Origin: Rhodothermaceae bacterium
Lineage (GTDB): Bacteria; Bacteroidota; Rhodothermia; Rhodothermales; Bin80
DNA: 64,000 bases
Assembly (NCBI GenBank): GCA_009838195.1
Contig: VXSC01000047.1
Location: 150,209-214,208, forward strand
Direction: 5' to 3'
The notes beneath the pieces are model-generated. The model searched no databases, had not been told where the DNA came from, and saw only the letters and a list, made by a program, of their open reading frames with translations. Made by a program: the position numbers and the translations under genes. Below, one piece after another: positions 27,979-37,607 of the stretch; position 1 is the stretch's first letter; every line of letters starts with the position of its first letter.

Positions 27979-30498
27979 CTACCCTTCTGCACGAAGTACG
28001 GCAAGTACCGATCGATCATAAATACTCCGATTGCTCAGAAAACCGATGATCAGGGTTAATCCGATCACTGCAGCAATCACCGTAAGAATGGACTGGCCTG
28101 TCACCGCCAACGGAAGTTGGAATACTGCCATTGACAGAATCCAACCCGCAATTAAAGATAAAATCAAACCCGTTGAACAGGACAAGAGTCCTAGGACCGA
28201 ATACTCCGCCATTGCAATGATAAGAAGTTGCTTCTTGCTGGCTCCTAAAGTTTTCAGCAAACCGCTTTCTTCAATTCGCTGCAATCGGCCAATCAAAAGA
28301 GATCCGACCAAGACCAGAACTCCTGCGATGAAGCAGAAATACGCCATAAACTGGATCGCAAAGCGGATACGATCCATGACTTCACGGATGATTCGGATGA
28401 TTGCCTCCAGACTGAGTACCGTGACGTTTGGGTAACTCGCGACCACCAGTGACTGCAAGGAATCTGGGGTGGTGTCCCCCTCCCTACGACTTGTAATCAC
28501 ATGCGTTTGTGGAGCCTCTTCCAATACATTGTTGGGGAACACAACATAAAAATTTGACCGCATCTGTTCCCAGTCAACCGTTCGGAAGCTGGTCACCACC
28601 GTAGGAACCAACCTCCCCTGCACATCAAAAACAAGCGTATCTCCCATATCCAGACCCAGCTCTGTCCGCGCAAAATTATCCTCTACCGAAATGGGGACGA
28701 AGGCGGAATCGGGTTGATAGATTCCAGTGAAGGTACCGCTGGTAAGCGATTCGGCATCCGTGAGCTCTGCCCGATATGTGGACCTGTACTCACGTGTCAG
28801 TGGCCATGTGACTCCTCGAGTAGAATCCTTGACAAGCTCTTCTACCGTCTGCCCCCCAATCGCATGTAGTCGCATATTCACGATCGGAGAACTGTCAATG
28901 ATTGGCCAACTCTGCTCTTCGATCAGGCGTGTCACTCCGTCCAATTGGTCATTCTGGATATCAAAGAGAATCATGTCCGGTCGACCGTTGCCACCCACCG
29001 TGTCCATTTGTCTAATTATGGTACTCTCACTGATCAGCAGTACCATGACAATAAATGTGCCCAGTCCAAGGGCTAACATTACCAAGAGCGTCTGATTCCC
29101 GGGGCGATGCAAGTTCGCAAATCCTTGACGAAGTGGATAAAACGGAATTCGGTTCGTCAGCTTACGGGCGATCAGCATGAGGAGCTTTGACATGAGTATT
29201 AAAGCTCCAAAAGCAATGATGATTGCCACCGCATAGTAGACACTGGCAGTCCAGCTTCCTGACTGGGCTGCTGCGATCACAATCAGACCACCAACGATGA
29301 TGATGTATGCTAGAAAACGGAAACGGGCCGGTGTCAGAGGCTCAATACTTGAGCGAAGTGCCCGCAAAGGGGACACCCCATGTACATCCATAAGAGGCAG
29401 GATTGCGAATATTAATGTTACAAACAACCCGACTCCATATCCCATCGCCATACTTGACCATGATATACGAAATGCAATTTCGAATGGCAGAAATGCACTG
29501 ATGGCATAAGGGACGAATAATTGTGCCAACGCTCCCCCAAAACATCCAAACACACCAGCGATGCATCCCAGGGTAAATGCCTGAAAAAAGTAAATCGAAA
29601 AAACACTCCCACTCCCTGCCCCCATGCATTGCAGTACGGCAATGTTATCTAGGCAACGACGAACATGTGCACGGATGGCTCCCCCAACCCCCAATCCCCC
29701 CAACACGAGTGCACCAAAGCCCGCCAGACCAAGAAATTGATTGAAAAATTCCAATACCTCTTCCCAGTTATCCCGCTGCTCCGCCACCGTATCAATATTT
29801 GCGTTGAACCTATCCCCATCACTATACAATGAATCACGAATGGCTTCTGGATCTTCACCGGGAGCAAGCTTCACGTAGACCTCATAATTGGCCATGGCTC
29901 CAAATCCTAGGAGCATAGGATCCAATGTGTTGATGGGGACATACACCGAAGGCATGATGAGCATGCTGACTTCCGTTTCGCTGGGTGCACGCACGAGTGA
30001 GCCCGAGATTTCGTATCTGTGTCGACCAATCTGAACGGTATCCCCCTCGTGAACCCCCAGAGTCTGCATCAAGCCTTGATCCACCAGGGCTCCCGCCTTT
30101 TCTTTGAACCCGGTCTCGGCCTCTGCGGGGTTGGACTTCAGTGACCCATATAGTGGATACGCATCTTCCACTCCGTAGACGCTGACCAGACGAGACCGGT
30201 GCTGCACTGGAAAGTAGGCAACCGACAACGTAGTGACTCGTCGAGCTTTGGCAACCCCAATCGTATCAATAGCAGCCTGCGTGGAATCATCAAATGGGCG
30301 GTTGCTGGAGAACCGCATATCGGCCCCCAAGAGCTCGCGTGCATGCTGGTCAACGCTATACTGAAGGCTTTCTGACGTCGAAGACAATGCGACTAGCAGA
30401 GCAACCCCGACGATCATTGAAAAGAGAAAAATCAGCAACCGACGCCGGCTTCCCTGACTTTCCCACCACGCCATACGAAAAACCCAGGCACTTCTCAT
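27979..30498 (-). CDS. ybbP: FtsX-like ABC transporter permease, YbbP type
   Basis: An 839-residue membrane protein with two FtsX-type permease halves: an N-terminal helix (LLIFLFSMIVGVALLVAL), a periplasmic domain, three helices, then more helices around the middle, a second periplasmic part and three C-terminal helices (CFIAGVLVLVGSLLIG; LLSCSTGLILSLIAGWIL; VIGLTLIIGFLS). That layout is YbbP/DUF214 rather than single-unit LolC/E or MacB. The longer open frame is inside the ATPase gene; the ATG at 30498 overlaps its stop (ATGA) and gives MRSAWVFRMAWWESQGS. With the ATPase and the divergent esterase it reproduces the E. coli ybbP-ybbA / tesA arrangement, implicated in lipid handling. Confidence 0.87.
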   Translation of the reverse strand: MRSAWVFRMAWWESQGSRRRLLIFLFSMIVGVALLVALSSTSESLQYSVDQHARELLGADMRFSSNRPFDDSTQAAIDTIGVAKARRVTTLSVAYFPVQHRSRLVSVYGVEDAYPLYGSLKSNPAEAETGFKEKAGALVDQGLMQTLGVHEGDTVQIGRHRYEISGSLVRAPSETEVSMLIMPSVYVPINTLDPMLLGFGAMANYEVYVKLAPGEDPEAIRDSLYSDGDRFNANIDTVAEQRDNWEEVLEFFNQFLGLAGFGALVLGGLGVGGAIRAHVRRCLDNIAVLQCMGAGSGSVFSIYFFQAFTLGCIAGVFGCFGGALAQLFVPYAISAFLPFEIAFRISWSSMAMGYGVGLFVTLIFAILPLMDVHGVSPLRALRSSIEPLTPARFRFLAYIIIVGGLIVIAAAQSGSWTASVYYAVAIIIAFGALILMSKLLMLIARKLTNRIPFYPLRQGFANLHRPGNQTLLVMLALGLGTFIVMVLLISESTIIRQMDTVGGNGRPDMILFDIQNDQLDGVTRLIEEQSWPIIDSSPIVNMRLHAIGGQTVEELVKDSTRGVTWPLTREYRSTYRAELTDAESLTSGTFTGIYQPDSAFVPISVEDNFARTELGLDMGDTLVFDVQGRLVPTVVTSFRTVDWEQMRSNFYVVFPNNVLEEAPQTHVITSRREGDTTPDSLQSLVVASYPNVTVLSLEAIIRIIREVMDRIRFAIQFMAYFCFIAGVLVLVGSLLIGRLQRIEESGLLKTLGASKKQLLIIAMAEYSVLGLLSCSTGLILSLIAGWILSMAVFQLPLAVTGQSILTVIAAVIGLTLIIGFLSNRSIYDRSVLAVLRAEG

Positions 30499-31190
30499 GC
30501 CACTGCACGCACTTCCTCTGCGGCTTGATAATCCCGGGCAACCCGGCCGGCTTGAAGTTCCAGAATACGATGGCATGACCGGGCAAAATTCAGGTCGTGC
30601 GTCACCACAACCAATGCCGTACCCGCGGTGCGGTTCAGGTCAAGGAGTAATTCTTCGATTCTGTTGCCCGTAGCCGTATCTAGGTTGCCCGTAGGCTCAT
30701 CGGCAAAAAGAATGGCTGGGCGATTAATGAATGCTCTGGCAAGGCCAACCCGCTGCTGCTCTCCCCCACTCATCTGAACGGGATAGTGATGTGCACGCCC
30801 TTTGAGGCCAACCTCCGTGAGCAGCTCCAGTGCACGCTTACGAGCACTTCCTTTCCCACTGAGTTCCAGTGGGACCATCACATTCTGTAGCGCCGTCAGC
30901 GTGGGAATGAGTTTGAACGTCTGAAAGACGAATCCGACAAAATTGCGTCGAATTTCTGCCCGTTCTCCTTCGGAACAGTGCCCAAGGTCGTTACCCGCTA
31001 GCTTTACGACTCCTGAGGTCGGTGAATCCAGCCCTGCACATAACCCCAAAAGGGTCGTCTTTCCACTGCCGGAGGGCCCCACGACCGCACAAACCTCACC
31101 AGCACCGAGGGAAAACGTAATATTATCCAGAACGGTCAGTAAGCGGGACCCACTTTGATATGTTTTCGTAAGCTCTTTAACCTCAAGCAT
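30495..31190 (-). CDS. ybbA: ABC transporter ATP-binding protein, YbbA/LolD type
   Basis: A 231-residue ATPase of the MacB/LolD group. Walker A is GPSGSGKTTLL, the signature is MSGGEQQRVGLARAF, Walker B is AILFADEPTGNLD, and the switch histidine is in VVVTHDL. It powers the FtsX-like permease encoded immediately after it; their reading frames overlap by four bases. Its ATG (31190) is only 11 bases from the GTG of the divergent esterase gene, so promoters for each must lie within or very near the other gene. Confidence 0.92.
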   Translation of the reverse strand: MLEVKELTKTYQSGSRLLTVLDNITFSLGAGEVCAVVGPSGSGKTTLLGLCAGLDSPTSGVVKLAGNDLGHCSEGERAEIRRNFVGFVFQTFKLIPTLTALQNVMVPLELSGKGSARKRALELLTEVGLKGRAHHYPVQMSGGEQQRVGLARAFINRPAILFADEPTGNLDTATGNRIEELLLDLNRTAGTALVVVTHDLNFARSCHRILELQAGRVARDYQAAEEVRAVA

Positions 31191-31201
31191 TCAATTTTAG
31201 A

Positions 31202-31873
31202 GTGTTGACCCGTTTTGCCCAAATTAGCATCGTCCTATACACGGTTATGTGCTTGTGTGTTCTATTACCTGTACGGCCAGCGGTTGCGCAAAACTCTGAG
31301 GGTACCCCCATCCGCGTACTTTTTTTGGGCAACAGTCTGACGGCTGGTTATGGGCTTTCCCCAGATGAGGCCTACCCTGCTCTCCTGCAGACACGTATTG
31401 ATTCATTAAAATGGTCCGTAACCATCATCAATGCCGGTGTGAGTGGAGATACGTCTGCCGGAGGACTGACACGCCTCGCCTGGCAACTGGAAAACCCTCC
31501 CGACGTCCTGGTTGTTGCTCTAGGGGCAAATGATGGTCTGCGGGGGCTCCCGCCAACAATGACAAAAAGCAACTTAACACAGATCATTCGTCAAGCCAGA
31601 GAAGCCAATTCCAACGTGAGTATTCTGATTGCTGGAATGCAGGTCCCTCCCAACTTGGGTCCAATCTTTCAGGAGGAATTCAGAGATATTTACCCTTCTA
31701 TAGCTGAGGAAATGGATACCGAACTGATCCCCTTTCTTCTGGAAGGAGTCGGCGGTGTCACCGAGCTGAACCAAGCCGATGGGATTCACCCCAATGCCGC
31801 TGGTCAGCGAAGATTGGCTGACACGGTCTGGGAAGCTCTGGCGCCTATACTTCAGGAACGCATTTCTCCTTAA
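31202..31873 (+). CDS. tesA: SGNH-family esterase, TesA-like (arylesterase/lysophospholipase)
   Basis: A 223-residue periplasmic esterase. A signal peptide (hydrophobic residues about 10-28, ending PAVAQ) precedes block I FLGNSLTAGYGLS with the nucleophile Ser (GNSL in place of GDSL), block II GVSGDTSAGG, block III ALGANDGLRG and block V DGIHPNAAG with the catalytic Asp and His. TesA-like enzymes hydrolyse fatty acyl esters or thioesters and lysophospholipids. The start may be GTG 31202 or ATG 31247; only the first gives a full signal peptide. Divergent from ybbA as in E. coli, where TesA works beside YbbAP. Confidence 0.9.
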   Translation: MLTRFAQISIVLYTVMCLCVLLPVRPAVAQNSEGTPIRVLFLGNSLTAGYGLSPDEAYPALLQTRIDSLKWSVTIINAGVSGDTSAGGLTRLAWQLENPPDVLVVALGANDGLRGLPPTMTKSNLTQIIRQAREANSNVSILIAGMQVPPNLGPIFQEEFRDIYPSIAEEMDTELIPFLLEGVGGVTELNQADGIHPNAAGQRRLADTVWEALAPILQERISP

Positions 31874-31973
31874 TCGGCACATCCATGGCGGGCTGCTGCC
31901 AGCCATAATGCTCCATTGGCGACCAGATTACGATAAAATTGAGATCCCAAATAAAAAACGGACCTCAAATGGC

Positions 31974-32441
31974 TCATGGATCTACGCGCCAACCCAGTTC
32001 CTGGGAGACATCTACACCCATACGAAATTCTTCTGGAAGACGGACCAATTTAATGGATGCTTCAGATCCGACGGTTCCGTCTGGCAAATAAATTTTTCCC
32101 TCCGCCTTGGCGAAGCGATCGCGCATGACCTCCCGCTTCGCAACAATATGTAGCGGCACTTCCACTGGGACCGGCTTTCGATACTTTACATCTAGCCGGA
32201 CCGACATCATGAACGCATGGAAATCTTCGATCAACGATACGCGTCCAATGATCTCATCCAGAATCGCAGCCTGCACCCCTCCATGAACAATCCCCGGATA
32301 TCCCTCAAAGGATCGGGGAACGGTGTAATGTGACTCCACCTCATCCTCTCCATTGTCATAGAAAGACATGTAGAGGCCGTGTGGATTGTTGCGACCACAC
32401 ACAAAACAATTATTACTGTTCGGCTGCTTGTTCACTCTCAA
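31974..32441 (-). CDS. PaaI-like hotdog thioesterase
   Basis: A 155-residue hotdog-fold protein. An N-terminal CFVCGRNNPHGLYM motif, the helix entry PGIVHGGVQAAILDEIIG with the usual HGG and acidic residue, and the strand VRLDVKYRKPVPV are those of the PaaI/4HBT-like acyl-CoA thioesterases. Start is a TTG (32441) that overlaps the pntB stop (TTGA), or the GTG two codons later. It is the last gene of the transhydrogenase operon, an association whose meaning is not known. Acyl substrate unknown. Confidence 0.82.
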   Translation of the reverse strand: MRVNKQPNSNNCFVCGRNNPHGLYMSFYDNGEDEVESHYTVPRSFEGYPGIVHGGVQAAILDEIIGRVSLIEDFHAFMMSVRLDVKYRKPVPVEVPLHIVAKREVMRDRFAKAEGKIYLPDGTVGSEASIKLVRLPEEFRMGVDVSQELGWRVDP

Positions 32442-33832
32442 ACGGCCTTGACCTCATTAATTAACTCTGTCACCGAATCCTTTGCATCCCCAAAAAGCAT
32501 TCGGGTATTCGGCTCAAAGAAGAGCAGGTTGGGGACTCCAGAATACCCCGGTCGCATACTTCGCTTCAAAAATACGACGCTCTCGGCCTGATCAACATTC
32601 AGGATTGGCATCCCATAGATCGGACTTGACTTGTCATGACGAGCAGCAGGGTTCACGACATCATTGGCCCCAATCACAAGCGCTACATCGGTCGACTCAA
32701 ATTCATGATTAATCTCATCCATCTCAAAGAGCGAGTCATAGGGCACATTGGCTTCCGCTAAGAGCACATTCATATGACCCGGCATTCGCCCGGCCACAGG
32801 ATGAACAGCATATTTGACTTCCACGCCTTGTGCCTGCAGTACATCCGCCAATTCCCGTACCTGATGCTGAGCTTGTGCAACCGCTAATCCGTAACCGGGC
32901 ACAATAATGACTTTCCGCGCATAACTGAGCATGATCGCTGTGTCATCCGGTGTCGTAGATGTAATGGTGCGCCCATCCGCCAATTTTCCCGCTCCTTCCT
33001 CATCAGAGTCGCCCCCAAAACCTCCAACCATGACTTGCCAGAATTTCCGGTTCATGGCAACACACATAGTATTGGTTAACATGATCCCCGAAGCCCCAAC
33101 CAGCGCACCGCTGATGATCAGAACGGTGTTTGACAATACGAACCCAGTAGCTGCCGCAGCCAATCCAGAGAGCGCATTCAAAAATGCCACAATGACAGGC
33201 ATATCCGCACCGCCAATGGGTAGGACAATCAGAATTCCGAAGATCAGGGATAAAGCGGCAAGAATCAAAAAACATAGAAGGATTTCTCCACCAAAAAATG
33301 TCCACACGATGGAGGCGATCATCAAAGCCAGAAAGGCCACCAGAACCACGTACCGGCCCGGAAACTCAATCGGGTTCCCCGTCATCTTGCCGCTGAGCTT
33401 CAAGAAAGCGATGACACTCCCGGAAAATGTAACCATCCCCACCAGTACACTCAAATACGGAAATACACCAGAGTCGATTTCTGCCGTCCCATCGTGCTCG
33501 AGGACCATAGGGATTATTTCTGCCGATGCCACAAGTGCCGACGCCAATCCACCAAACCCGTTAAACGCCGCCACCAATTCTGGCATTGCGGTCATTTGGA
33601 CGCGCATTGCCAACACTGCACCAATAAATCCTCCAATCAACAGTCCGACTATCATCTCGACTGGTGTGAGAATTTCCTGGGAAAATAGCGTGACGATCAC
33701 CGCAATTAGCATTCCCAGTGCCGCAACCCGGTTTCCTCTACGTGCCGTGACAGGAGACTGCAATCTTTTCAGCCCCACAATAAACAGGATCGCGGAGAAG
33801 AGATAGAGCCCATTAACGAGTCCTGAAGGCAT
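32438..33832 (-). CDS. pntB: NAD(P) transhydrogenase subunit beta
   Basis: A 464-residue subunit of the proton-translocating transhydrogenase, which passes hydride from NADH to NADP+ using the proton gradient. The first about 270 residues are a bundle of transmembrane helices (domain II); the C-terminal NADP-binding domain III shows VIIVPGYGLAVAQAQHQVREL, VKYAVHPVAGRMPGHMNVLLAEA and LVIGANDVVNPAARHD. The ATG shares one base with the stop of the preceding pntAB (TAATG). Supplies NADPH in the cytoplasm. Confidence 0.96.
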   Translation of the reverse strand: MPSGLVNGLYLFSAILFIVGLKRLQSPVTARRGNRVAALGMLIAVIVTLFSQEILTPVEMIVGLLIGGFIGAVLAMRVQMTAMPELVAAFNGFGGLASALVASAEIIPMVLEHDGTAEIDSGVFPYLSVLVGMVTFSGSVIAFLKLSGKMTGNPIEFPGRYVVLVAFLALMIASIVWTFFGGEILLCFLILAALSLIFGILIVLPIGGADMPVIVAFLNALSGLAAAATGFVLSNTVLIISGALVGASGIMLTNTMCVAMNRKFWQVMVGGFGGDSDEEGAGKLADGRTITSTTPDDTAIMLSYARKVIIVPGYGLAVAQAQHQVRELADVLQAQGVEVKYAVHPVAGRMPGHMNVLLAEANVPYDSLFEMDEINHEFESTDVALVIGANDVVNPAARHDKSSPIYGMPILNVDQAESVVFLKRSMRPGYSGVPNLLFFEPNTRMLFGDAKDSVTELINEVKAV

Positions 33833-34107
33833 TAGTCAGTAGGCTTCTTCTTGAACATCTGCAGCATCCGACCCGTCACCATGAAGCCGCCTACAACATT
33901 GATGGTCGCACAAATCAGGGCAGCAAAACCAATCCATTTTGCCCACACCCCTCCAACCATCCCTGCTGACACCAATGCACCAACGATAGTGATTCCGCTG
34001 ATGGCATTGGAACCGGACATCAGGGGAGTATGCAAGGTCTGAGGGACCTTACTCAACACCTCTCGACCAATAAACATGGCCAATACAAAGAGCGAGTATG
34101 GAGCCAT
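33832..34107 (-). CDS. pntAB: NAD(P) transhydrogenase subunit alpha, membrane part
   Basis: A 91-residue membrane protein with three helices, carrying HTPLMSGSNAISGI, the motif of the membrane part of the transhydrogenase alpha chain. In E. coli this is the C-terminal part of PntA; here, as in many bacteria and in Rhodospirillum, it is a separate gene. It stands between pntAA (4 bases) and pntB (1-base overlap), so the three subunits should be made together. Confidence 0.94.
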   Translation of the reverse strand: MAPYSLFVLAMFIGREVLSKVPQTLHTPLMSGSNAISGITIVGALVSAGMVGGVWAKWIGFAALICATINVVGGFMVTGRMLQMFKKKPTD

Positions 34108-34111
34108 GGGC

Positions 34112-35239
34112 TTATGATTTGGTCATGCTGAGAACGCGCTCATGCACAATGTGTCCATTGTGGCAAACACAGGCGGCTTTGAAGATTTCATCTTCAAAAT
34201 TCGGTTGAAAGACCCCATCCTGAACGAATTCATCGATCATTGCTGATACTGTACGCGCGTATAGAAAACTGGCATCTGCGGGCACAGTGGATGGGAGATT
34301 CGTATGGCCGATAATTTGAACACCATGATGAACCACTACTTCATCCGCCACCGTCAGGGTGCAATTTCCTCCGCTGGCCGCTGCCAGATCAACGATAATG
34401 CTACCGGGCGCCATGGCCTCGACTGCTTTCTGGCTCACTAAGGTCGGTGCAGTGCGTCCCGGAATCAAAGCAGTTGTGATTACTACATCTGACTTCGCCA
34501 GATGCGGGACTAGCAGCTCCACCTGCTGCTTCGCCTTGGCATCCATCAATGCCTTGGCATACCCGCCTTCATCCTGCATATCTTCAATTTCGAGGTCTAA
34601 TTCAACAAACTGTGCCCCGAGGCTTTTGACTTCTTCCCGGGCCGCTTCGCGAATATCGTATCCCCATACGCGGGCCCCAAGCCTGCGGGCGGTTGCAATA
34701 GCCTGCAACCCGGCTACGCCAGCTCCCAGAATCGTTACATTTGCAGGGCGAACCGTTCCCGCCGCCGTCGTTAGCAAAGGAAAGAATCTAGAGAGATGAT
34801 TGGCGGCGATCAGTGCCGCCTTGTAGCCCGCCAAAGAAGCCATTGCGCTGATTGCATCCATCCTCTGTGCCCGCGAGATCCTGGGAACAAGTTCCATCGC
34901 CAACGCGGTTACCCCCCGATCAGCTAACTGAGCCATCCGCTCGGGCGTATCAAGCGGCTGGAGGAATCCGATTACAACTGCCCCTGTCTTCAGCCGGCCC
35001 ATTTCATCCTCGGAAGGCGGCCCTACCAATACAATGATATCCGACTTCCATGCTTCCTGCCCGGATACAATTCGCCCCCCTGCTTCACGAAATGCATCAT
35101 CGGTGATCTGAGCCCCTTCACCGGCCTTGGACTCTACCAGAATCTCCAAACCCTTCTTGGACAGAGAGGACAAAACTTTGGGCACCAACGCCACTCGCCG
35201 TTCTGCCGGTGCTGAGGCGCGAACTATTCCTAGGGTCAT
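34112..35239 (-). CDS. pntAA: NAD(P) transhydrogenase subunit alpha, NAD-binding part
   Basis: A 375-residue soluble subunit homologous to alanine dehydrogenase, which binds NAD(H) on the cytoplasmic face of the transhydrogenase. Seen: RRVALVPKVL near the N-terminus, the fold region VTILGAGVAGLQAIATARRLGA, and the mobile-loop/substrate region GRTAPTLVSQKAVEAMAPGS. First gene of the pntAA-pntAB-pntB-thioesterase operon; 72 bases separate it from the end of serC upstream. Confidence 0.95.
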   Translation of the reverse strand: MTLGIVRASAPAERRVALVPKVLSSLSKKGLEILVESKAGEGAQITDDAFREAGGRIVSGQEAWKSDIIVLVGPPSEDEMGRLKTGAVVIGFLQPLDTPERMAQLADRGVTALAMELVPRISRAQRMDAISAMASLAGYKAALIAANHLSRFFPLLTTAAGTVRPANVTILGAGVAGLQAIATARRLGARVWGYDIREAAREEVKSLGAQFVELDLEIEDMQDEGGYAKALMDAKAKQQVELLVPHLAKSDVVITTALIPGRTAPTLVSQKAVEAMAPGSIIVDLAAASGGNCTLTVADEVVVHHGVQIIGHTNLPSTVPADASFLYARTVSAMIDEFVQDGVFQPNFEDEIFKAACVCHNGHIVHERVLSMTKS

Positions 35240-35311
35240 GAATCGTATAATCCAAGGAGAATATACAACGATCAGTTAGAATTCCTAGAGATCCGTATCC
35301 CTGGACTCGGC

Positions 35312-36400
35312 CTATCCGTTTTTCTTCTCAAAATCCCCCATAAAGTCGACCAGCACTTCAACGGATTCCAATGGACATGCATTGTAAATAGAGGCACGGA
35401 TTCCACCGACTGACCGATGTCCTTTGAGTGCGACCAATCCATGCCCTGCAGCCTGTTGGATAAAAACCGGCTCCAGTTCTTCTTTTGCCATTCGGAAAGT
35501 TACATTCATGCGGGAGCGAGACTCTTTCTCCGCAGTTCCCCGGTAAAATCCACTGGAGTCTATTGCATCGTACAAAAGTGCGGCTTTCTTTTGGTTCACC
35601 GCTTGGATCCCCGGAATCCCTCCCTGATCCTCCAACCAGCCCAGGACCTTTTCGACCATATAAACCGCATAAACCGGAGGTGTATTGAAGCATTTAGCAG
35701 CATGCGTACCGTAATTCAACATCGTTGGCAACCCTGCATTGCGAGTTTCCAGAAAACTGTCTCGAACCAACACAACCGTAACTCCGGCCGGACCGATATT
35801 TTTCTGTGCCCCTGCATAAATCAGCCCATAGCGATCCAACTCAAGTGGATAACTCAAAAAATCACTGGATGCATCGCAAACAAGTGGGCAGCTTACATCC
35901 GGCGTATCATGAAACTGAGTTCCGTAGACGGTATTGTTGGATGTATAATGCAGGTAGGAATCTCGGGAATCCAACTCCCATGATGTCGGATCTGGAATAT
36001 AGTTAAAGGCTGACTCTGCGCTGGAAGCAGCAATCCGACCATGACCAATCTTGCATGCTTCTACATGCGCCTTCTTTGCCCAGGTCCCCGTAAGAAGGTA
36101 TGCAGCCTGTCCATCTGGGGGTAAAAAATTTAGCGGCACTTGATGAAACTGCATTGACGCACCTCCTCCAAGAAATAGCACATGCCAATCATCCGTCAAC
36201 CCCAGAAGATTCCCTATCCGCTCACGGGCAGAGGTCTCAATCTCAATGTATGCTGGGGATCGATGAGAGATTTCCATCACGGATGCTCCCGTATTCCTAA
36301 ATACAGGCAGCTCTTCACGAGCGGCCTCAATAACCGAGAGAGGAAGCGTACCTGGTCCTGCCGAAAAATTGTGCAAACGCCTAGATTGGGTTAAGGTCAT
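35312..36400 (-). CDS. serC: Phosphoserine aminotransferase
   Basis: A 362-residue PLP enzyme converting 3-phosphohydroxypyruvate to 3-phosphoserine (serine synthesis), also able to act in the PLP pathway. Marks: NFSAGPGTLPLSVIEAA at the N-terminus, MEISHRSPAY, LFLGGGASMQFHQVP, and the PLP lysine in IYAGAQKNIGPAGVT. Length matches bacterial SerC. It is the third gene of the DUF1015-serA-serC operon, 4 bases after serA. Confidence 0.96.
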   Translation of the reverse strand: MTLTQSRRLHNFSAGPGTLPLSVIEAAREELPVFRNTGASVMEISHRSPAYIEIETSARERIGNLLGLTDDWHVLFLGGGASMQFHQVPLNFLPPDGQAAYLLTGTWAKKAHVEACKIGHGRIAASSAESAFNYIPDPTSWELDSRDSYLHYTSNNTVYGTQFHDTPDVSCPLVCDASSDFLSYPLELDRYGLIYAGAQKNIGPAGVTVVLVRDSFLETRNAGLPTMLNYGTHAAKCFNTPPVYAVYMVEKVLGWLEDQGGIPGIQAVNQKKAALLYDAIDSSGFYRGTAEKESRSRMNVTFRMAKEELEPVFIQQAAGHGLVALKGHRSVGGIRASIYNACPLESVEVLVDFMGDFEKKNG

Positions 36401-36404
36401 CCGT

Positions 36405-37607
36405 TCAAAGTTTAATTTCTGAAACAGCTAATACGTCTTGAATATTTTTGAGCAAGCTTGAGAGTTCTTCAGGAGGTTTACCAACGACGCGGATTCGTGC
36501 AACAGCGGCATTCATGGAACCAGCAAACACCTGATTTTCCATCTCTTGTACGTTCAGGTTGCACTTACGTATCCTATCCAGCACGCGGGCAAGCACACCA
36601 ACCTTGTCCAGATGCCGAACCGTTATCAAATGTGTTGCCGCAGATTGAACTGCGATATTGACGCAATTTGGGACAACGCCAGTGTTCGCATACGTATCAA
36701 TTACGCGTGCAGCCTCATCCCCGGTAGCTTCCTGCGCCTGGGCTGTTGATGCTCCGATGTGATGGGTCAGGTACACGGAAGGATGTTTGTGCAACTGTGT
36801 CGTTAGCGGACCCTCCTTGTAGGATGGTTCATCTGCAAACACATCCAGGGCAGCGCGAATTCCGTGCTCATCCAATGCTGTAAGCAAGGCGTTTTCATCC
36901 ACTACACTACCCCGTGTAGTATTTATAAAAAGCGCCCCTGGCTTCATTGCAGCGAAAAACTCCCTGTTCGCCAGATGAAACGTTGACGGCGTTGCCGCTA
37001 CATGCAGCGAAACAATGTCCGACTGAGCGGCAACCTGGATCGGGCTATCAACATAGTCCACTCCAAATGCTGCAGCGGATTCAGCGGTAAGTGAGCGACT
37101 CCATGCAACCACTTCAAGGCCGAGCCCCTGTGCCATGTGGGCAACAAGCTGGCCAATTTTTCCCATGCCGACGAGCCCGAGCACTCTACCTTTGAGTCCC
37201 CGCGCCTTGGCATACCTGCCCTTCTGCCATTTCCCTGCTCGGGCATCCGAGACATTGTCTGGAATCCAACGATCCAGCGAAACGATTAGGCCAATTGTCA
37301 ACTCAGCAACTGCACTGGCATTTTTGCCAGGACAATTCGCAACGAAAACTCCGAACTCCGAAGCAGCTTCCAAATCAATGGAGTCATATCCGGCGCCGGC
37401 CCGCACGATCAGTTCAAGGGACGATGCGTGTTGAATCATACTGCGCGTCACCTTGGTGGATCGTACCACCAGTGACTCTATCCCGTGGGTGACCATTGCT
37501 TCCTGCAACTGATCTGCTGAACAAATTTCAACCACCACGGTGTGTCCGGCCTGCCTGAGGGCCTCAATACTTTTTTCGGGCAATTTGTCGGCAATCAGTA
37601 CACGCAT
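36405..37607 (-). CDS. serA: D-3-phosphoglycerate dehydrogenase with ACT domain
   Basis: A 400-residue NAD-dependent dehydrogenase, first enzyme of serine synthesis. The catalytic and nucleotide domains show LVVRSTKVT, VRAGAGYDSIDLEAASE, LGLVGMGKIGQLVAHMAQGLG, INTTRGSVVDENAL (catalytic Arg region) and the His in LTHHIGASTAQAQ. Residues about 325-400 form an ACT domain (LITVRHLDKVGVLARVLDRI), the usual site for serine feedback in this type. Shares one base with the stop of the DUF1015 gene (TAATG). Confidence 0.94.
   Translation of the reverse strand: MRVLIADKLPEKSIEALRQAGHTVVVEICSADQLQEAMVTHGIESLVVRSTKVTRSMIQHASSLELIVRAGAGYDSIDLEAASEFGVFVANCPGKNASAVAELTIGLIVSLDRWIPDNVSDARAGKWQKGRYAKARGLKGRVLGLVGMGKIGQLVAHMAQGLGLEVVAWSRSLTAESAAAFGVDYVDSPIQVAAQSDIVSLHVAATPSTFHLANREFFAAMKPGALFINTTRGSVVDENALLTALDEHGIRAALDVFADEPSYKEGPLTTQLHKHPSVYLTHHIGASTAQAQEATGDEAARVIDTYANTGVVPNCVNIAVQSAATHLITVRHLDKVGVLARVLDRIRKCNLNVQEMENQVFAGSMNAAVARIRVVGKPPEELSSLLKNIQDVLAVSEIKL

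Noticed and set aside
32931..33806. A 291-codon plus-strand frame opposite pntB
   Set aside because: Exact antisense of a well-conserved membrane gene; rich in Pro, Thr and Ser as such shadows are.
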